This document shows, in pieces, positions 48,565-57,330 of a stretch of DNA of 64,000 nucleotides (the stretch's first letter is position 1; every line of letters begins with the position of its first letter). The notes beneath the pieces were generated by a model, which worked only from the letters and a program-made list of their open reading frames with translations, was not told where the DNA came from and made no database searches. This DNA is from Sphingomonas sp. CBMAI 2297 (lineage in GTDB: Bacteria > Pseudomonadota > Alphaproteobacteria > Sphingomonadales > Sphingomonadaceae), in assembly GCF_029870595.1 (NCBI RefSeq), contig NZ_JAPDIR010000003.1, forward strand, positions 124,001 to 188,000. The letters run 5' to 3'. The position numbers were made by a program, and so were the translations under genes.

Positions 48565-49968
48565 TCACCCTTCCATCGCCTCCAGTTCCTTGCCCTTGGT
48601 CTCGTGGATGAACTTCTGGACCAGGAAGAAGCTGATCACCGCGCAGACGCCGTAGAAGGTATAGGCGCCGGTGAGGCTCCACTTCGCCATGCTCGGAAAG
48701 GTCTGGGCGATGACATAGTTGGCGCCCCATTGCGCGAAGCCGCAGACCGCCAGCGCCGAGCCGCGGATCTGGTTGGGGAACATCTCGCCCAGCATCACCC
48801 ACATCACCGGGCCCCAGCTGACGTTAAAGAAGATGACGTAGAGATTGGCGGCGATCACGGCGACCATGCCCATCTGCGGGGTCAGCACCAGCTTGCCGGC
48901 GGGGTCGAGCGTGCCCTGGCTGAAGGCATAGACCATCACGAACAGGGTCACCGCCATGCCTGCCGAGCCGATCAGCAGCAGCGGCTTGCGGCCGATCCGG
49001 TCGATCACCGCGATGGTGATGAAGCAGGCGGCGATCGAAACGGCGCCCGAGACGATGTTGATCAGCAGCGCGTCATTCTCGGTGAAGCCGGCGAGCTGCC
49101 ACAGGGTGGCGCCATAATAGAAGATCACGTTGATGCCGACGAGCTGCTGGAACACCGCGAGCAACAGGCCCGCCCAGACGATCGCGCGGATGCCGAGGAA
49201 GCCCCCGGGCGCGAAGATGTCGGCCAGGCGCGGCCGGTGATCGGTCGAGAAGCTGGCCTGGATCTCGGCGAGCTTGAGCCCGCCCTCGGTCGCGCCGAAC
49301 AGGCTGGTGAGCACCTTGAGCGCTTCGGGATTGCGCTGCTTGGCGACGAGATAGCGCGGGCTCTCCGGAATGAAGAACAGCGCGACCAAGAACACCGCGG
49401 CCGGGATCGCCTGCATCAGGTACATCCAGCGCCAGGCCTCGATCCCGCCGAGATGGCCGAGCGAGCTGCCGGCGGCCTGGGCGAGATAATAGTTCACCAC
49501 GAAGGCGGCGGTGAGGCCCGAGATGATCATGATCTGCTGCACCGTCGTCATCCGGCCGCGGATGTTGGCGGGGGCGACTTCGGAGATATAGGCGGGCGAC
49601 AGCACCGAGGCGGCGCCGACCGCAACGCCGCCGATGATGCGGGCGATGACGAAGATCGTGTGATCGTGCGCGAAGCCCTGGACCAGCGCGCCGCCGAGGA
49701 AGAGCAATGCGGCCAGGCGCATCACGTTGCGGCGGCCCATCGCATCGGCGAGCGTGCCGGCGAAGAAGGCGCCGAACACGCAGCCGATCAGCAGCGAGCC
49801 GACCGTGAAGCCGAGCCCGGCCTCGTCCAGCGCGAAGGCAGCCTTGAGCCCCTCCTGCGTGCCGTTCACCGCGCCGCTGTCATAGCCGAAGAGCAGGCCG
49901 CCGATCGTCGCCACCGCGACGATGGCGCCGATCAGGCCCATATTGGCCCTTTGCGCCGTATCATTCAT
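48565..49968 (-). CDS. Sugar-porter MFS transporter (probable xylose:proton symporter)
   Basis: A 467-residue protein with 12 predicted membrane helices. It carries sugar-porter signatures: GGLLFGYDSGAVNG in helix 1, GRRNVMR loop, RIIGGVAVGAASVLSPAYISEVAPANIRGR, PESPRYLV at the centre, FQQLVGINVIFYYG in helix 7 (the sugar-binding QQ-x-x-G-x-N) and WVMLGEMFPNQIRGSAL. GAGGGG supports ATG 49968. Linked to xylD and a LacI-type operator, it probably brings in D-xylose; the sugar is inferred from context. Confidence 0.88.
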   Translation of the reverse strand: MNDTAQRANMGLIGAIVAVATIGGLLFGYDSGAVNGTQEGLKAAFALDEAGLGFTVGSLLIGCVFGAFFAGTLADAMGRRNVMRLAALLFLGGALVQGFAHDHTIFVIARIIGGVAVGAASVLSPAYISEVAPANIRGRMTTVQQIMIISGLTAAFVVNYYLAQAAGSSLGHLGGIEAWRWMYLMQAIPAAVFLVALFFIPESPRYLVAKQRNPEALKVLTSLFGATEGGLKLAEIQASFSTDHRPRLADIFAPGGFLGIRAIVWAGLLLAVFQQLVGINVIFYYGATLWQLAGFTENDALLINIVSGAVSIAACFITIAVIDRIGRKPLLLIGSAGMAVTLFVMVYAFSQGTLDPAGKLVLTPQMGMVAVIAANLYVIFFNVSWGPVMWVMLGEMFPNQIRGSALAVCGFAQWGANYVIAQTFPSMAKWSLTGAYTFYGVCAVISFFLVQKFIHETKGKELEAMEG

Positions 49969-50005
49969 TCGCTCTATCCCCTCCATCGCGCCCGTCCGGC
50001 GGCAT

Positions 50006-50019
50006 TGTTAGCGGTAACG
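50006..50019 (-). promoter_or_regulatory. LacI-type operator before the permease-xylD operon
   Basis: TGTTAGCGGTAACG, a variant of the TGNTAGCGCTANCA motif, 38-51 bp upstream of the permease start. The central base pair differs from the other copies, so binding may be weaker. Confidence 0.55.
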
Positions 50020-50151
50020 GTGACGCGATCCGAGGGGAAAAGCAAGTAGGGTTGCTTCCGCCGGAGACTCTGTCCCGCGTTGTCATGCTGGACCGGTTTG
50101 GGCCGGGGGCCAAGCCCCTTCCACTCCCCTCCCCGGAAGGAGGGGCTCAGA

Positions 50152-51246
50152 TCACCGCCAGCCCTTCTTCGCGGGCGCCGGCCTGAGTGCCGAGGCCCCC
50201 GGAGGGGGACCGGAGGATTCGCGCAGGATCAGCTCATGGTCGAGCACCTGCTCCTCCAGCTTGTCGGTGGTGCCGGCACGGTGGGCCCGCAGCCGGGCGA
50301 GCAACAGAGTGAGCGCGCTCTCCGCCATGGCGGCGATCGGCTGGCGGACAGTGGTGAGCTCGGGCCACATTGTGGTGGCGAGCGAGGTGTCGTCGAAGCC
50401 GACGATGCTGATGTCCTGCGGCACGTGCAGCCCGCGCCGATGGGCGACGCCCACTGCGGCCGCGGCCATGTCGTCGTTCGAGGCGAAGATCGCGGTGGGC
50501 GGATCCTTGCGGTCGAGCAGCCGCTCGGCCGCGACGATGCCCGAGCGGAAGGTGAAATAACCCTGCTCCACCGGCATCGCCTGCACGTCGAGCCCGGCGG
50601 CCTCCACTGCCTCGACGAAGCCGCGATGGCGCTCGGCGGAGCTGGTCTGGTTCGGGTTGCCGCGGATGAAGCCGATCCGGCGATGGCCGAGATCGATCAG
50701 GTGCCGGGTCATCGCGGCGGCGGCGGCGGCATCGTCGATGCGCACGTTGAGGCTGCGCTCGGGCGGCAGGCCCATCGCGACCGAGACCCAGGGGATGCCC
50801 GCAGTCTCCAGCTCCGCGCGGACCGGCGCAGCCTCGGACAGCGGCGGCGGCAGGATCACGCCCTCGACGCTGGTGGAGGCGAACTGGCGCGTCGCCTCGG
50901 CCTGTTCGTCCGCCCGCTCGCCTTCGCAGGCCTCGAGCACCAGGTGGCAGCCGGCGCGGCGGGCGGCGGCGAGCGCGCCGATCAGGAATTGCGAGAGATA
51001 GGCCGCCGAGGGGTTGGAATAGAGCAGGCCGATCTGGGTCGCCTCGCCCGCCGCCAGGCTGCGCGCGGCGCTGTTGGGCGAATAGTTCAGCGTCGCGATC
51101 GCCTCGAGAACCGCCTGGCGGGTGGTCTCCCTGACATTGGATCCGCCATTGACCACGCGCGAGACCGTCATCGCGGAAACGCCGGCGGCGCGCGCGACGT
51201 CCTGTACGGTGACCGTGCCTCGGCTTCTGCGGCTGGGTCTGCTCAT
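50152..51246 (-). CDS. xylR: LacI-family transcriptional repressor (probable XylR)
   Basis: A 364-residue repressor with the LacI HTH at about 13-37 (TVQDVARAAGVSAMTVSRVVNGG), hinge helix (LNYSPNSAARSLAAG) and a periplasmic-binding-protein-like sugar domain (IGLLYSNPSAAYLSQFLIGAL, ITRHLIDLGHRRIGFIRGN, AIFASNDDMAAAAVGVAHRRGLHVPQDISIVGFDDTSLATTMWPELTTVRQP). Operators of LacI type occur before xylX, the permease, the GH3, the halogenase operon and the receptor. It probably senses xylose or a derived metabolite; the symbol follows Caulobacter usage and is inferred. Confidence 0.85.
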   Translation of the reverse strand: MSRPSRRSRGTVTVQDVARAAGVSAMTVSRVVNGGSNVRETTRQAVLEAIATLNYSPNSAARSLAAGEATQIGLLYSNPSAAYLSQFLIGALAAARRAGCHLVLEACEGERADEQAEATRQFASTSVEGVILPPPLSEAAPVRAELETAGIPWVSVAMGLPPERSLNVRIDDAAAAAAMTRHLIDLGHRRIGFIRGNPNQTSSAERHRGFVEAVEAAGLDVQAMPVEQGYFTFRSGIVAAERLLDRKDPPTAIFASNDDMAAAAVGVAHRRGLHVPQDISIVGFDDTSLATTMWPELTTVRQPIAAMAESALTLLLARLRAHRAGTTDKLEEQVLDHELILRESSGPPPGASALRPAPAKKGWR

Positions 51247-51323
51247 CGTTTCGGGGATATGCCGCGATTAGCACAAATGCAATCGGCGTGACCCGGTTGA
51301 CCGTTACGGATTCCGACTGATAG

Positions 51324-51337
51324 TGATAGCGCTACCA
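51324..51337 (+). promoter_or_regulatory. LacI-type operator before the GH3 gene
   Basis: TGATAGCGCTACCA, the exact reverse complement of the xylX operator at 42193-42206. It lies between the divergent repressor and GH3 genes and could control both. Confidence 0.75.
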
Positions 51338-51386
51338 TAACCGGAACCAGCCGGCGCCCGAGCGCCGCGACCCAGAGGAGAGGAAC

Positions 51387-53789
51387 GTGCGCAATTTCCG
51401 CCGCATCGCCGCGCTTGCCATCGCCGCCACGGCGCTGACCCCCGCCATTGCCCCCGCGGCGCTCGCCCAGGCCGCCAGGGCGGACGGCAAGACGGAGCGC
51501 CCGCTCTACAAGGACGCCGGCCAGCCGATCGATGCGCGGGTCGACGATCTGCTCGGCCGGATGACGCTGGAGGAGAAGGTGGCGCAGCTGGTCGCGATCT
51601 GGCTGAAGAAGGACGCGATCCAGACGCCGGCGGGCGATTTCGATCCGGCCAGGGCGAGTGCTGCCTTCCCCAACGGCCTGGGCATGATCTCGCGCCCGTC
51701 CGACCGCAAGGGCGTGGCCGCGGGCACCGCCAATGCCGGCGCCGATGTGGCGGCCAATCGCGGCCCGGTGGAGACCGCGACCTATATCAACGCCGCGCAG
51801 AAATGGTCGATGGAGCGCACCCGGCTGGGCATTCCGATGATCATGCACGAGGAAGCGCTGCACGGGCTGGTCGCCCCCGGCGCGACGAGCTTCCCCCAGT
51901 CGATCGCCCTCGCCTCCACCTGGAATCCGGGCCTGCTGGAGAAGGTCTTCTCGGTCGCCGCCGCCGAGGCGCGGGCCCGCGGCGCCAATCTGGTGCTGGC
52001 GCCGGTGGTCGACGTGGCGCGCGATCCGCGCTGGGGCCGCATCGAGGAGACCTATGGCGAGGATCCCTATCTCGTCTCGGAAATGGGGCTGGCGGCGATC
52101 CGCGGCTTCCAGGGCACCACGCTGCCGCTGGCCAGGGACAAGGTGTTCGTCACGCTGAAGCACATGACCGGGCACGGCCAGCCGGACAACGGCACCAATG
52201 TCGGCCCCGCCTCGCTGGGCGAGCGCACGCTGCGCGAGGATTTCTTCCCGCCCTTCGAAAACGCAGTGACGCAGCTGCCGGTGCGCGCGGTGATGGCGAG
52301 CTACAATGAGATCGACGGCATCCCGAGCCACGCCAACAAATGGCTGCTGCACGACGTGCTGCGCGGCGAATGGGGCTTCAAGGGCGCAGTGGTGAGCGAT
52401 TATTTCGCGGTCCGCGAGCTCGTGACCCGGCACAAGATGTTCAAGGACGTGAAGGACGCCGGCGCGCGCGCGATCGATGCGGGCGTCGACGTCGAGACGC
52501 CGGACGGCGAGGGCTTCAACTTCCTGGTCCAGCTCGTCCGCGAGGGCAAGGTGAGCCAGGGCCAGATCGACAATGCGGTGCGCCGCGTGCTCGAGATGAA
52601 GTTCGAGGGCGGACTGTTCGAGAATCCCTATGCCGATGTGAAGCTGGCGGCGAGGCGGACCAACACGCCCGAGGCGATCGCCCTGGCGCGCCAGGCAGCG
52701 CGGGAATCGGTCGTCCTCCTCAAGAACGCGAACGGCCTCCTCCCGCTCGACGCCGCCGGCATCAAGCGGATGGCAGTGATCGGCACCCATGCGAAGGACA
52801 CGCCGATCGGCGGCTATTCGGACGTGCCGAACCATGTCGTCTCGGTGCTGGAGGCCATGCAGGCCGAGGGCAAGGGCAAGTTCCAGGTCGATTATTCGGA
52901 AGGCGTGCGGCTGACCGAAGGGCGCGTCTGGGCGCAGGACAAGGTGACGCGCACCGATGCCGCGACCAATGACAGGCTGCGCGCCGACGCGGTGGCGGCG
53001 GCGAAGGATGCCGATGTCGTGGTGATGGTGCTGGGCGGCAACGAGGCGCTGAGCCGCGAGGCCTGGGCCGACGAGCATCTGGGCGACAGCGACACGCTCG
53101 ACCTGCCCGGGCCGCAGGACCAGCTCGCCCGCGAGATCTTCGCGCTGGGCAAGCCGGTGGTGGTGATCCTGCTCAACGGCCGGCCCTATGCGGTGAACTA
53201 TCTGGCCGAGAAGGCGCCGGCGCTGATCGAGGGCTGGTATCTGGGCGAGCAGACCGGCAACGCGCTGGCCGATGTGGTGTTCGGCCGCTTCAACCCGGGC
53301 GGCAAGCTGCCCGTGTCGATCGCGCGCGGCGTGGGTCAGCTGCCGATCTACTATAACCGCAAGCCGACCGCGCGGCGCGGCTATCTGTTCGGCGACACGA
53401 CGCCGCTCTATCCGTTCGGCTATGGCCTCTCCTATTCGACCTTCGAGATCGGTGCGCCGGTGCTGGGCGCGGGCACGATCGGAGTCGCCGACAAGGTGAC
53501 GGTGAAGGTGGACGTGGCCAATACCGGCAAGCGCGCCGGCGACGAAGTCGTCCAGCTCTATGTGCGCGACGACGAGGCGAGCGTGACCCGGCCGCTGATC
53601 GAGCTCAAGCGCTTCCAGCGCGTGACGCTGCAGCCCGGCGAGCGGAAGACCGTGTCGTTCGAGCTGACGCCCAGGGACCTGTCGCTGTGGAACGTGCAGA
53701 TGAAGCGCGTGGTGGAGCCGGGCACGTTCACCATCTCGGCCGGCCCGAACTCGGTGGACCTGAAGAGCACCACGCTGACGGTGCGGTGA
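51387..53789 (+). CDS. GH3 beta-xylosidase/beta-glucosidase, exported
   Basis: An 800-residue glycoside hydrolase family 3 enzyme releasing terminal sugars from oligosaccharides. It starts at GTG 51387 after GAGGAGAGG, has a signal peptide (MRNFRRIAALAIAATALTPAIAPAALA), the (beta/alpha)8 domain (DDLLGRMTLEEKVAQL, VTLKHMTGHGQPDNG, VVSDYFAV with the nucleophile Asp338), the alpha/beta sandwich domain (RESVVLLKNANGLLPLD, VMVLGGNEALSREAWADEHLGD) and a C-terminal fibronectin-type domain (VAVKVDVANTGKRAGDEVVQLYVRD-like). The SDY motif and locus favour xylosidase action; the sugar is not proven. Confidence 0.9.
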   Translation: MRNFRRIAALAIAATALTPAIAPAALAQAARADGKTERPLYKDAGQPIDARVDDLLGRMTLEEKVAQLVAIWLKKDAIQTPAGDFDPARASAAFPNGLGMISRPSDRKGVAAGTANAGADVAANRGPVETATYINAAQKWSMERTRLGIPMIMHEEALHGLVAPGATSFPQSIALASTWNPGLLEKVFSVAAAEARARGANLVLAPVVDVARDPRWGRIEETYGEDPYLVSEMGLAAIRGFQGTTLPLARDKVFVTLKHMTGHGQPDNGTNVGPASLGERTLREDFFPPFENAVTQLPVRAVMASYNEIDGIPSHANKWLLHDVLRGEWGFKGAVVSDYFAVRELVTRHKMFKDVKDAGARAIDAGVDVETPDGEGFNFLVQLVREGKVSQGQIDNAVRRVLEMKFEGGLFENPYADVKLAARRTNTPEAIALARQAARESVVLLKNANGLLPLDAAGIKRMAVIGTHAKDTPIGGYSDVPNHVVSVLEAMQAEGKGKFQVDYSEGVRLTEGRVWAQDKVTRTDAATNDRLRADAVAAAKDADVVVMVLGGNEALSREAWADEHLGDSDTLDLPGPQDQLAREIFALGKPVVVILLNGRPYAVNYLAEKAPALIEGWYLGEQTGNALADVVFGRFNPGGKLPVSIARGVGQLPIYYNRKPTARRGYLFGDTTPLYPFGYGLSYSTFEIGAPVLGAGTIGVADKVTVKVDVANTGKRAGDEVVQLYVRDDEASVTRPLIELKRFQRVTLQPGERKTVSFELTPRDLSLWNVQMKRVVEPGTFTISAGPNSVDLKSTTLTVR

Positions 53790-53827
53790 GACGAAGATCC
53801 TCCCTCGCGCAGCGGGGGAGGAATTGA

Positions 53828-55666
53828 CTACGCACCCAACCACATCGCCACCCACAGCAGCGGCGCGTTCCAGTTGATCGCGACTTCGTTGAGCGCATAG
53901 GCATGGACATCATCCGCCCAGCAGCGCTGCGGCGCGCAATGTCCCTTCAGCTTCGCCGCCACCGGATCGACCATCGCCGTCGAGTTGGGCCCGCCCGAGA
54001 GCGTGCCGGGCGGCGGGCCCGGCAGGGCGGGGTCGAGCGCGGGCGCCCAGAAGCGGTGATGCGGGTTGCGCATCGAGAACAGGCCATGGCCGCTGACATA
54101 GGATGTGAAATTGGGATTGCGGCCAAGGATATAGTCGATCGCATCGATCACCCCTGCCCGGTACTTCGGGTTGCCGGTCAGATCGCCGGCAATGCCCAGC
54201 ACCATCGCGCGGTTGAGCAGCGCGCCGTTCGAGCCCCAGGGATAGCCGGTGGCGAGATAGGGGATGCGATAGCCGTTGCCCGCCGCATCGGCGAGGAACC
54301 GATCGGCGGCGGCGACCAGCAGGCCGCGCAGGCGCCGCACTTCGGCCTGAGGCAGTGCGGAAGGGCGCGTCGCCAGCGTGATGGTGCCGAGCGTGGCGAC
54401 CTGCGGCCAGCCGGGCTCGCCCACGGGCGCGGTGAGGTACGGAGAAGCCGTCACCGCCTGATGATATTCCGGCTTGCCGGTGGTGACGAACAGCTCGGCC
54501 GCTGCCCAGTAGAATTCGTCCGACACGTCCATGTCGCCATAGCCGCCCGAACCGGTGAAGCTGCCGGTGGCATAGACTTCCGGATTGCGCCCGGCGGCGG
54601 CGAAGGCGCGTTCGGCGGCGCTCAGGCAGCGGGCAGCGAAACCGGCGTCGATCCCTTTCCAGATGCGGGCGCATTGCGCGGCGGTGACGGCAAGGTTGAG
54701 CGTCGCGGCGGTGGTGGGGGGATAGAGCAGCCGTTCCTGCGTGTCGTCCTGGGGCGGCATGGGCAGCGCGGTCCACCTGGCGTCCGCCACCTTCTGATGC
54801 GCCATCCCCGAGGCGTCGATCTCGGCAAAGGGTGCTTGGGAAGCTTCCCGGGCGGCCCTGCCGGGCGCCGGTTCCGGCTTGCCGACGGGGACGCGCAGCC
54901 GGGTGCCGTCCGGCACCTGCATGCGGAGCAGGAACTCCATCTCGTAGCGCGCTTCGGCGAGCAGGCCCGGCGCGGGGCCGCTTCCCTGGGCGAGCGCCCC
55001 GGGATTGCGCTCGTGCGCGGCGAGCAGCGTCCAGAGCGATATGCCGCCATTGACGACATATTTGCCGTGGTCGCCGGCATCGTACCAGCCGCCGGTGACG
55101 TCGAGCGTGTAGGGACAGCCCGCCCATTCGGTGCCACGCTCGTCCTTGCCGGCGAAGCATTTCGCCACCTCGCGCGCATGGCCGGCGGGACGGGCCCATT
55201 TCGCCCCGACGATGCGCGCTTCGATCGGCGTGCCGGCGCGCTGATGGTAGAAGAAGATGAGCGCGTCACGGGCGAGCGGGCGGTAGAGGTTCGGGGCGAT
55301 GGCGAAGGGCGCGCTCTCGCTGGTTCCCACGCGAATGCGATAGCCCCGGCCGGGCACGCCGAAGCGCGAGAAATCGATACGCTGGACGGGCGCGCCCGAG
55401 GCGGCATCGGGGCCGAAGGGCCAGGCCTTGCCGCTGGCCAGCACCTTGCCGGCCGCATCGATCAGCTGCCAGTCGCGCGGGGCGCCGTCCGCCTCGACGA
55501 TCGCGGTCTTGGGATCACCGGGCTCGAAGCCCAGCTGGTTGAGGCTGATCGGGATGTCCTGAGCGGGCGCTTCCTGCGGCGGGGCAGCGGCAAGGAGGGG
55601 GACAAGGAGGAAGGCCGGCCATCTCCGCTCCCTTTCAGGGAGGGGAAGGCGGCGGGAATCCCTCAC
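53828..55666 (-). CDS. GH9 glycoside hydrolase (endoglucanase/exo-type), exported
   Basis: A 612-residue protein with a signal region (about 15-35), an N-terminal Ig-like domain (ISLNQLGFEPGDPKTAIVE) as in CelD-type GH9 enzymes, and the (alpha/alpha)6 catalytic domain. The catalytic Asp residues are in GGWYDAGDHGKYVVNGG (D196, D199), the C-terminal HHR motif is NPHHRFWAP, and the proton donor Glu594 is in ALNEVAINWNAPLLW. Substrates are beta-1,4-glucans such as cellulose, mixed-linkage glucan or xyloglucan backbones. It starts at a GTG overlapping the GH43 stop (GTGA) and is last in the operon. Confidence 0.9.
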   Translation of the reverse strand: MRDSRRLPLPERERRWPAFLLVPLLAAAPPQEAPAQDIPISLNQLGFEPGDPKTAIVEADGAPRDWQLIDAAGKVLASGKAWPFGPDAASGAPVQRIDFSRFGVPGRGYRIRVGTSESAPFAIAPNLYRPLARDALIFFYHQRAGTPIEARIVGAKWARPAGHAREVAKCFAGKDERGTEWAGCPYTLDVTGGWYDAGDHGKYVVNGGISLWTLLAAHERNPGALAQGSGPAPGLLAEARYEMEFLLRMQVPDGTRLRVPVGKPEPAPGRAAREASQAPFAEIDASGMAHQKVADARWTALPMPPQDDTQERLLYPPTTAATLNLAVTAAQCARIWKGIDAGFAARCLSAAERAFAAAGRNPEVYATGSFTGSGGYGDMDVSDEFYWAAAELFVTTGKPEYHQAVTASPYLTAPVGEPGWPQVATLGTITLATRPSALPQAEVRRLRGLLVAAADRFLADAAGNGYRIPYLATGYPWGSNGALLNRAMVLGIAGDLTGNPKYRAGVIDAIDYILGRNPNFTSYVSGHGLFSMRNPHHRFWAPALDPALPGPPPGTLSGGPNSTAMVDPVAAKLKGHCAPQRCWADDVHAYALNEVAINWNAPLLWVAMWLGA

Positions 55667-57330
55667 TCCCCCCGCCCCGCGAACACCCCGAAGACCGAAC
55701 CGACGAAACCGCCCGCCACCTTGGTGGTCAGGCTGTCCGTCTCGACCGTGCCGAGCTGCTTCCAGACCGGTTTCGTGCCGGGCGCGGCATAGCTGAAGGC
55801 ATAGCTGCGGCCCCGCACGTCAACGCGCAGGCGCAGCTGGCCGGCGGGCGCGGCGGCGCTGAACAGCGTCTTGCCGAGCCTCGGACTGCCCGGCCCTTCG
55901 CGCTGGTCGACGGTGAGCAGCGCCTTGCCGCCGACCTGCTTCACGCCGAGGAAGAACCAGTAATCGTCGTTCTGGAAGGCGACGAGGCCGGCGCGGTCGC
56001 CGTCCTTTTGCGGCGCGAACCGCACCAGGGTCTCGGCATTGCCATTCTGGTGCTGCTGGCGGCGGGCGAGGAACGACGGGTTGCCGTTGTCGCCCAGCCC
56101 GACCGGGCGAGCGGTGAGCTGGAGGCCGTCCTGGCCGAGCGCATACCAGCGCTCGCGCGGGTTGCGCAGCATCATCCAGTCGAACGGCAGCGTCGGCCCA
56201 TTGAACGAGTCGAGCCTGGCATAGATGCCGTTGATCGGCTCCGCCCCCGTGCCGCGGGGCAACGGAGGACGGGCATGGACCCAGGGGATCGGCGTGGCGG
56301 GCGGCAGGATCACCGGCCAGCCGCCCCGCCATTCCACGGGCAGCAGGAAGGTCTCGCGCCCGGTGGCGTAGAAATCGCCTTCGTACGGCCGCACCGCGAG
56401 GAAGGTCGCCCACCATTTGCCATCGGGTGTGGTGACGAGCTGGGCATGGCCGGCGGAGGTGATCGGGTTCGGCCGGTCGCGCGGCAGGTCCCGCTGGGTG
56501 AGGATCGGGTTGCCGCTCCACGCCTCATAAGGGCCGGTGACCGACTTCGAGCGCAGGATCACCTGGCTGTGCCCCTCGGCGGTGCCGCCCTCGGCGCAGC
56601 TGAGATAATACCAGCCGTCCTTTCTGAAGATATGCGGCCCCTCGATCCAGATCGGCTTCTTCGACAGATCGACACCGCCGTTCACCAGCACCTTGCGCGG
56701 GCCGAAGGTCTTCAGCGCCTTGCGGTCGAACTCCTGGATCCAGATGGCGCGGTGGCCCTGGTAGAGCGGCGCGCCTTCGGGCGGGCCGTTGTTGACCACC
56801 CAGGTCCGGCCGTCCTCGTCGAAGAACATCGAAGGGTCGATGCCACCCTCCAGCTCGGGCAGCCAGACCGGGTCGGACCAGGGGCCGGCAGGGTTCCGCG
56901 CGGTGAGCAGGAAATTGCCGCCGCAATCGACGCAGGTGTTGAGGAGATAGAAGATTCCGTCCCGCGCCTGGATCGACGGCGCGAACACGCCGCGCGAGAG
57001 GCCGAGCTGCTTGAAGTCGAGCATGTCCGGCCGGTCGATCGCGTTGCCGATCTGGGTCCAGTGAACGAGATCGGTGCTGTGGAAGACCGGGATGCCCGGG
57101 AACCAGCCGAAGGTGGAGGTGACGAGGTAGAAGTCCTTCCCCACCCGAGTGACGCTGGGATCGGGGTAGAAACCACGGAGGATCGGGTTGGCATATTCGC
57201 CGGGGCGGACCGTCATGCGGTCCACCGCGTCGCTGCCGCTGGTGGAGAAGCCGGAGAAGGTCGCGACCGGCTGGGCGGCAGCGGGCGCGGCGAGGAGCAG
57301 CGCGGCGAACACGGTGGGAAGGCTTCTCAT
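55663..57330 (-). CDS. GH43 beta-xylosidase/alpha-arabinofuranosidase, exported
   Basis: A 555-residue GH43 enzyme starting at 57330 (MRSLPTVFAALLLAAPAAAQ signal peptide). The five-bladed propeller carries the base Asp57 in GFYPDPSV, Asp165 in GGIDPSMFF and the acid Glu230 in IEGPHIF. The C-terminal half is the beta-sandwich typical of the longer GH43 xylosidases (GNPSFLARRQQHQNGNAETLVRF, DDYWFFLGVKQV). It removes xylose or arabinose from xylan fragments. It overlaps its neighbours by 4 nt on both sides. Confidence 0.92.
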   Translation of the reverse strand: MRSLPTVFAALLLAAPAAAQPVATFSGFSTSGSDAVDRMTVRPGEYANPILRGFYPDPSVTRVGKDFYLVTSTFGWFPGIPVFHSTDLVHWTQIGNAIDRPDMLDFKQLGLSRGVFAPSIQARDGIFYLLNTCVDCGGNFLLTARNPAGPWSDPVWLPELEGGIDPSMFFDEDGRTWVVNNGPPEGAPLYQGHRAIWIQEFDRKALKTFGPRKVLVNGGVDLSKKPIWIEGPHIFRKDGWYYLSCAEGGTAEGHSQVILRSKSVTGPYEAWSGNPILTQRDLPRDRPNPITSAGHAQLVTTPDGKWWATFLAVRPYEGDFYATGRETFLLPVEWRGGWPVILPPATPIPWVHARPPLPRGTGAEPINGIYARLDSFNGPTLPFDWMMLRNPRERWYALGQDGLQLTARPVGLGDNGNPSFLARRQQHQNGNAETLVRFAPQKDGDRAGLVAFQNDDYWFFLGVKQVGGKALLTVDQREGPGSPRLGKTLFSAAAPAGQLRLRVDVRGRSYAFSYAAPGTKPVWKQLGTVETDSLTTKVAGGFVGSVFGVFAGRGE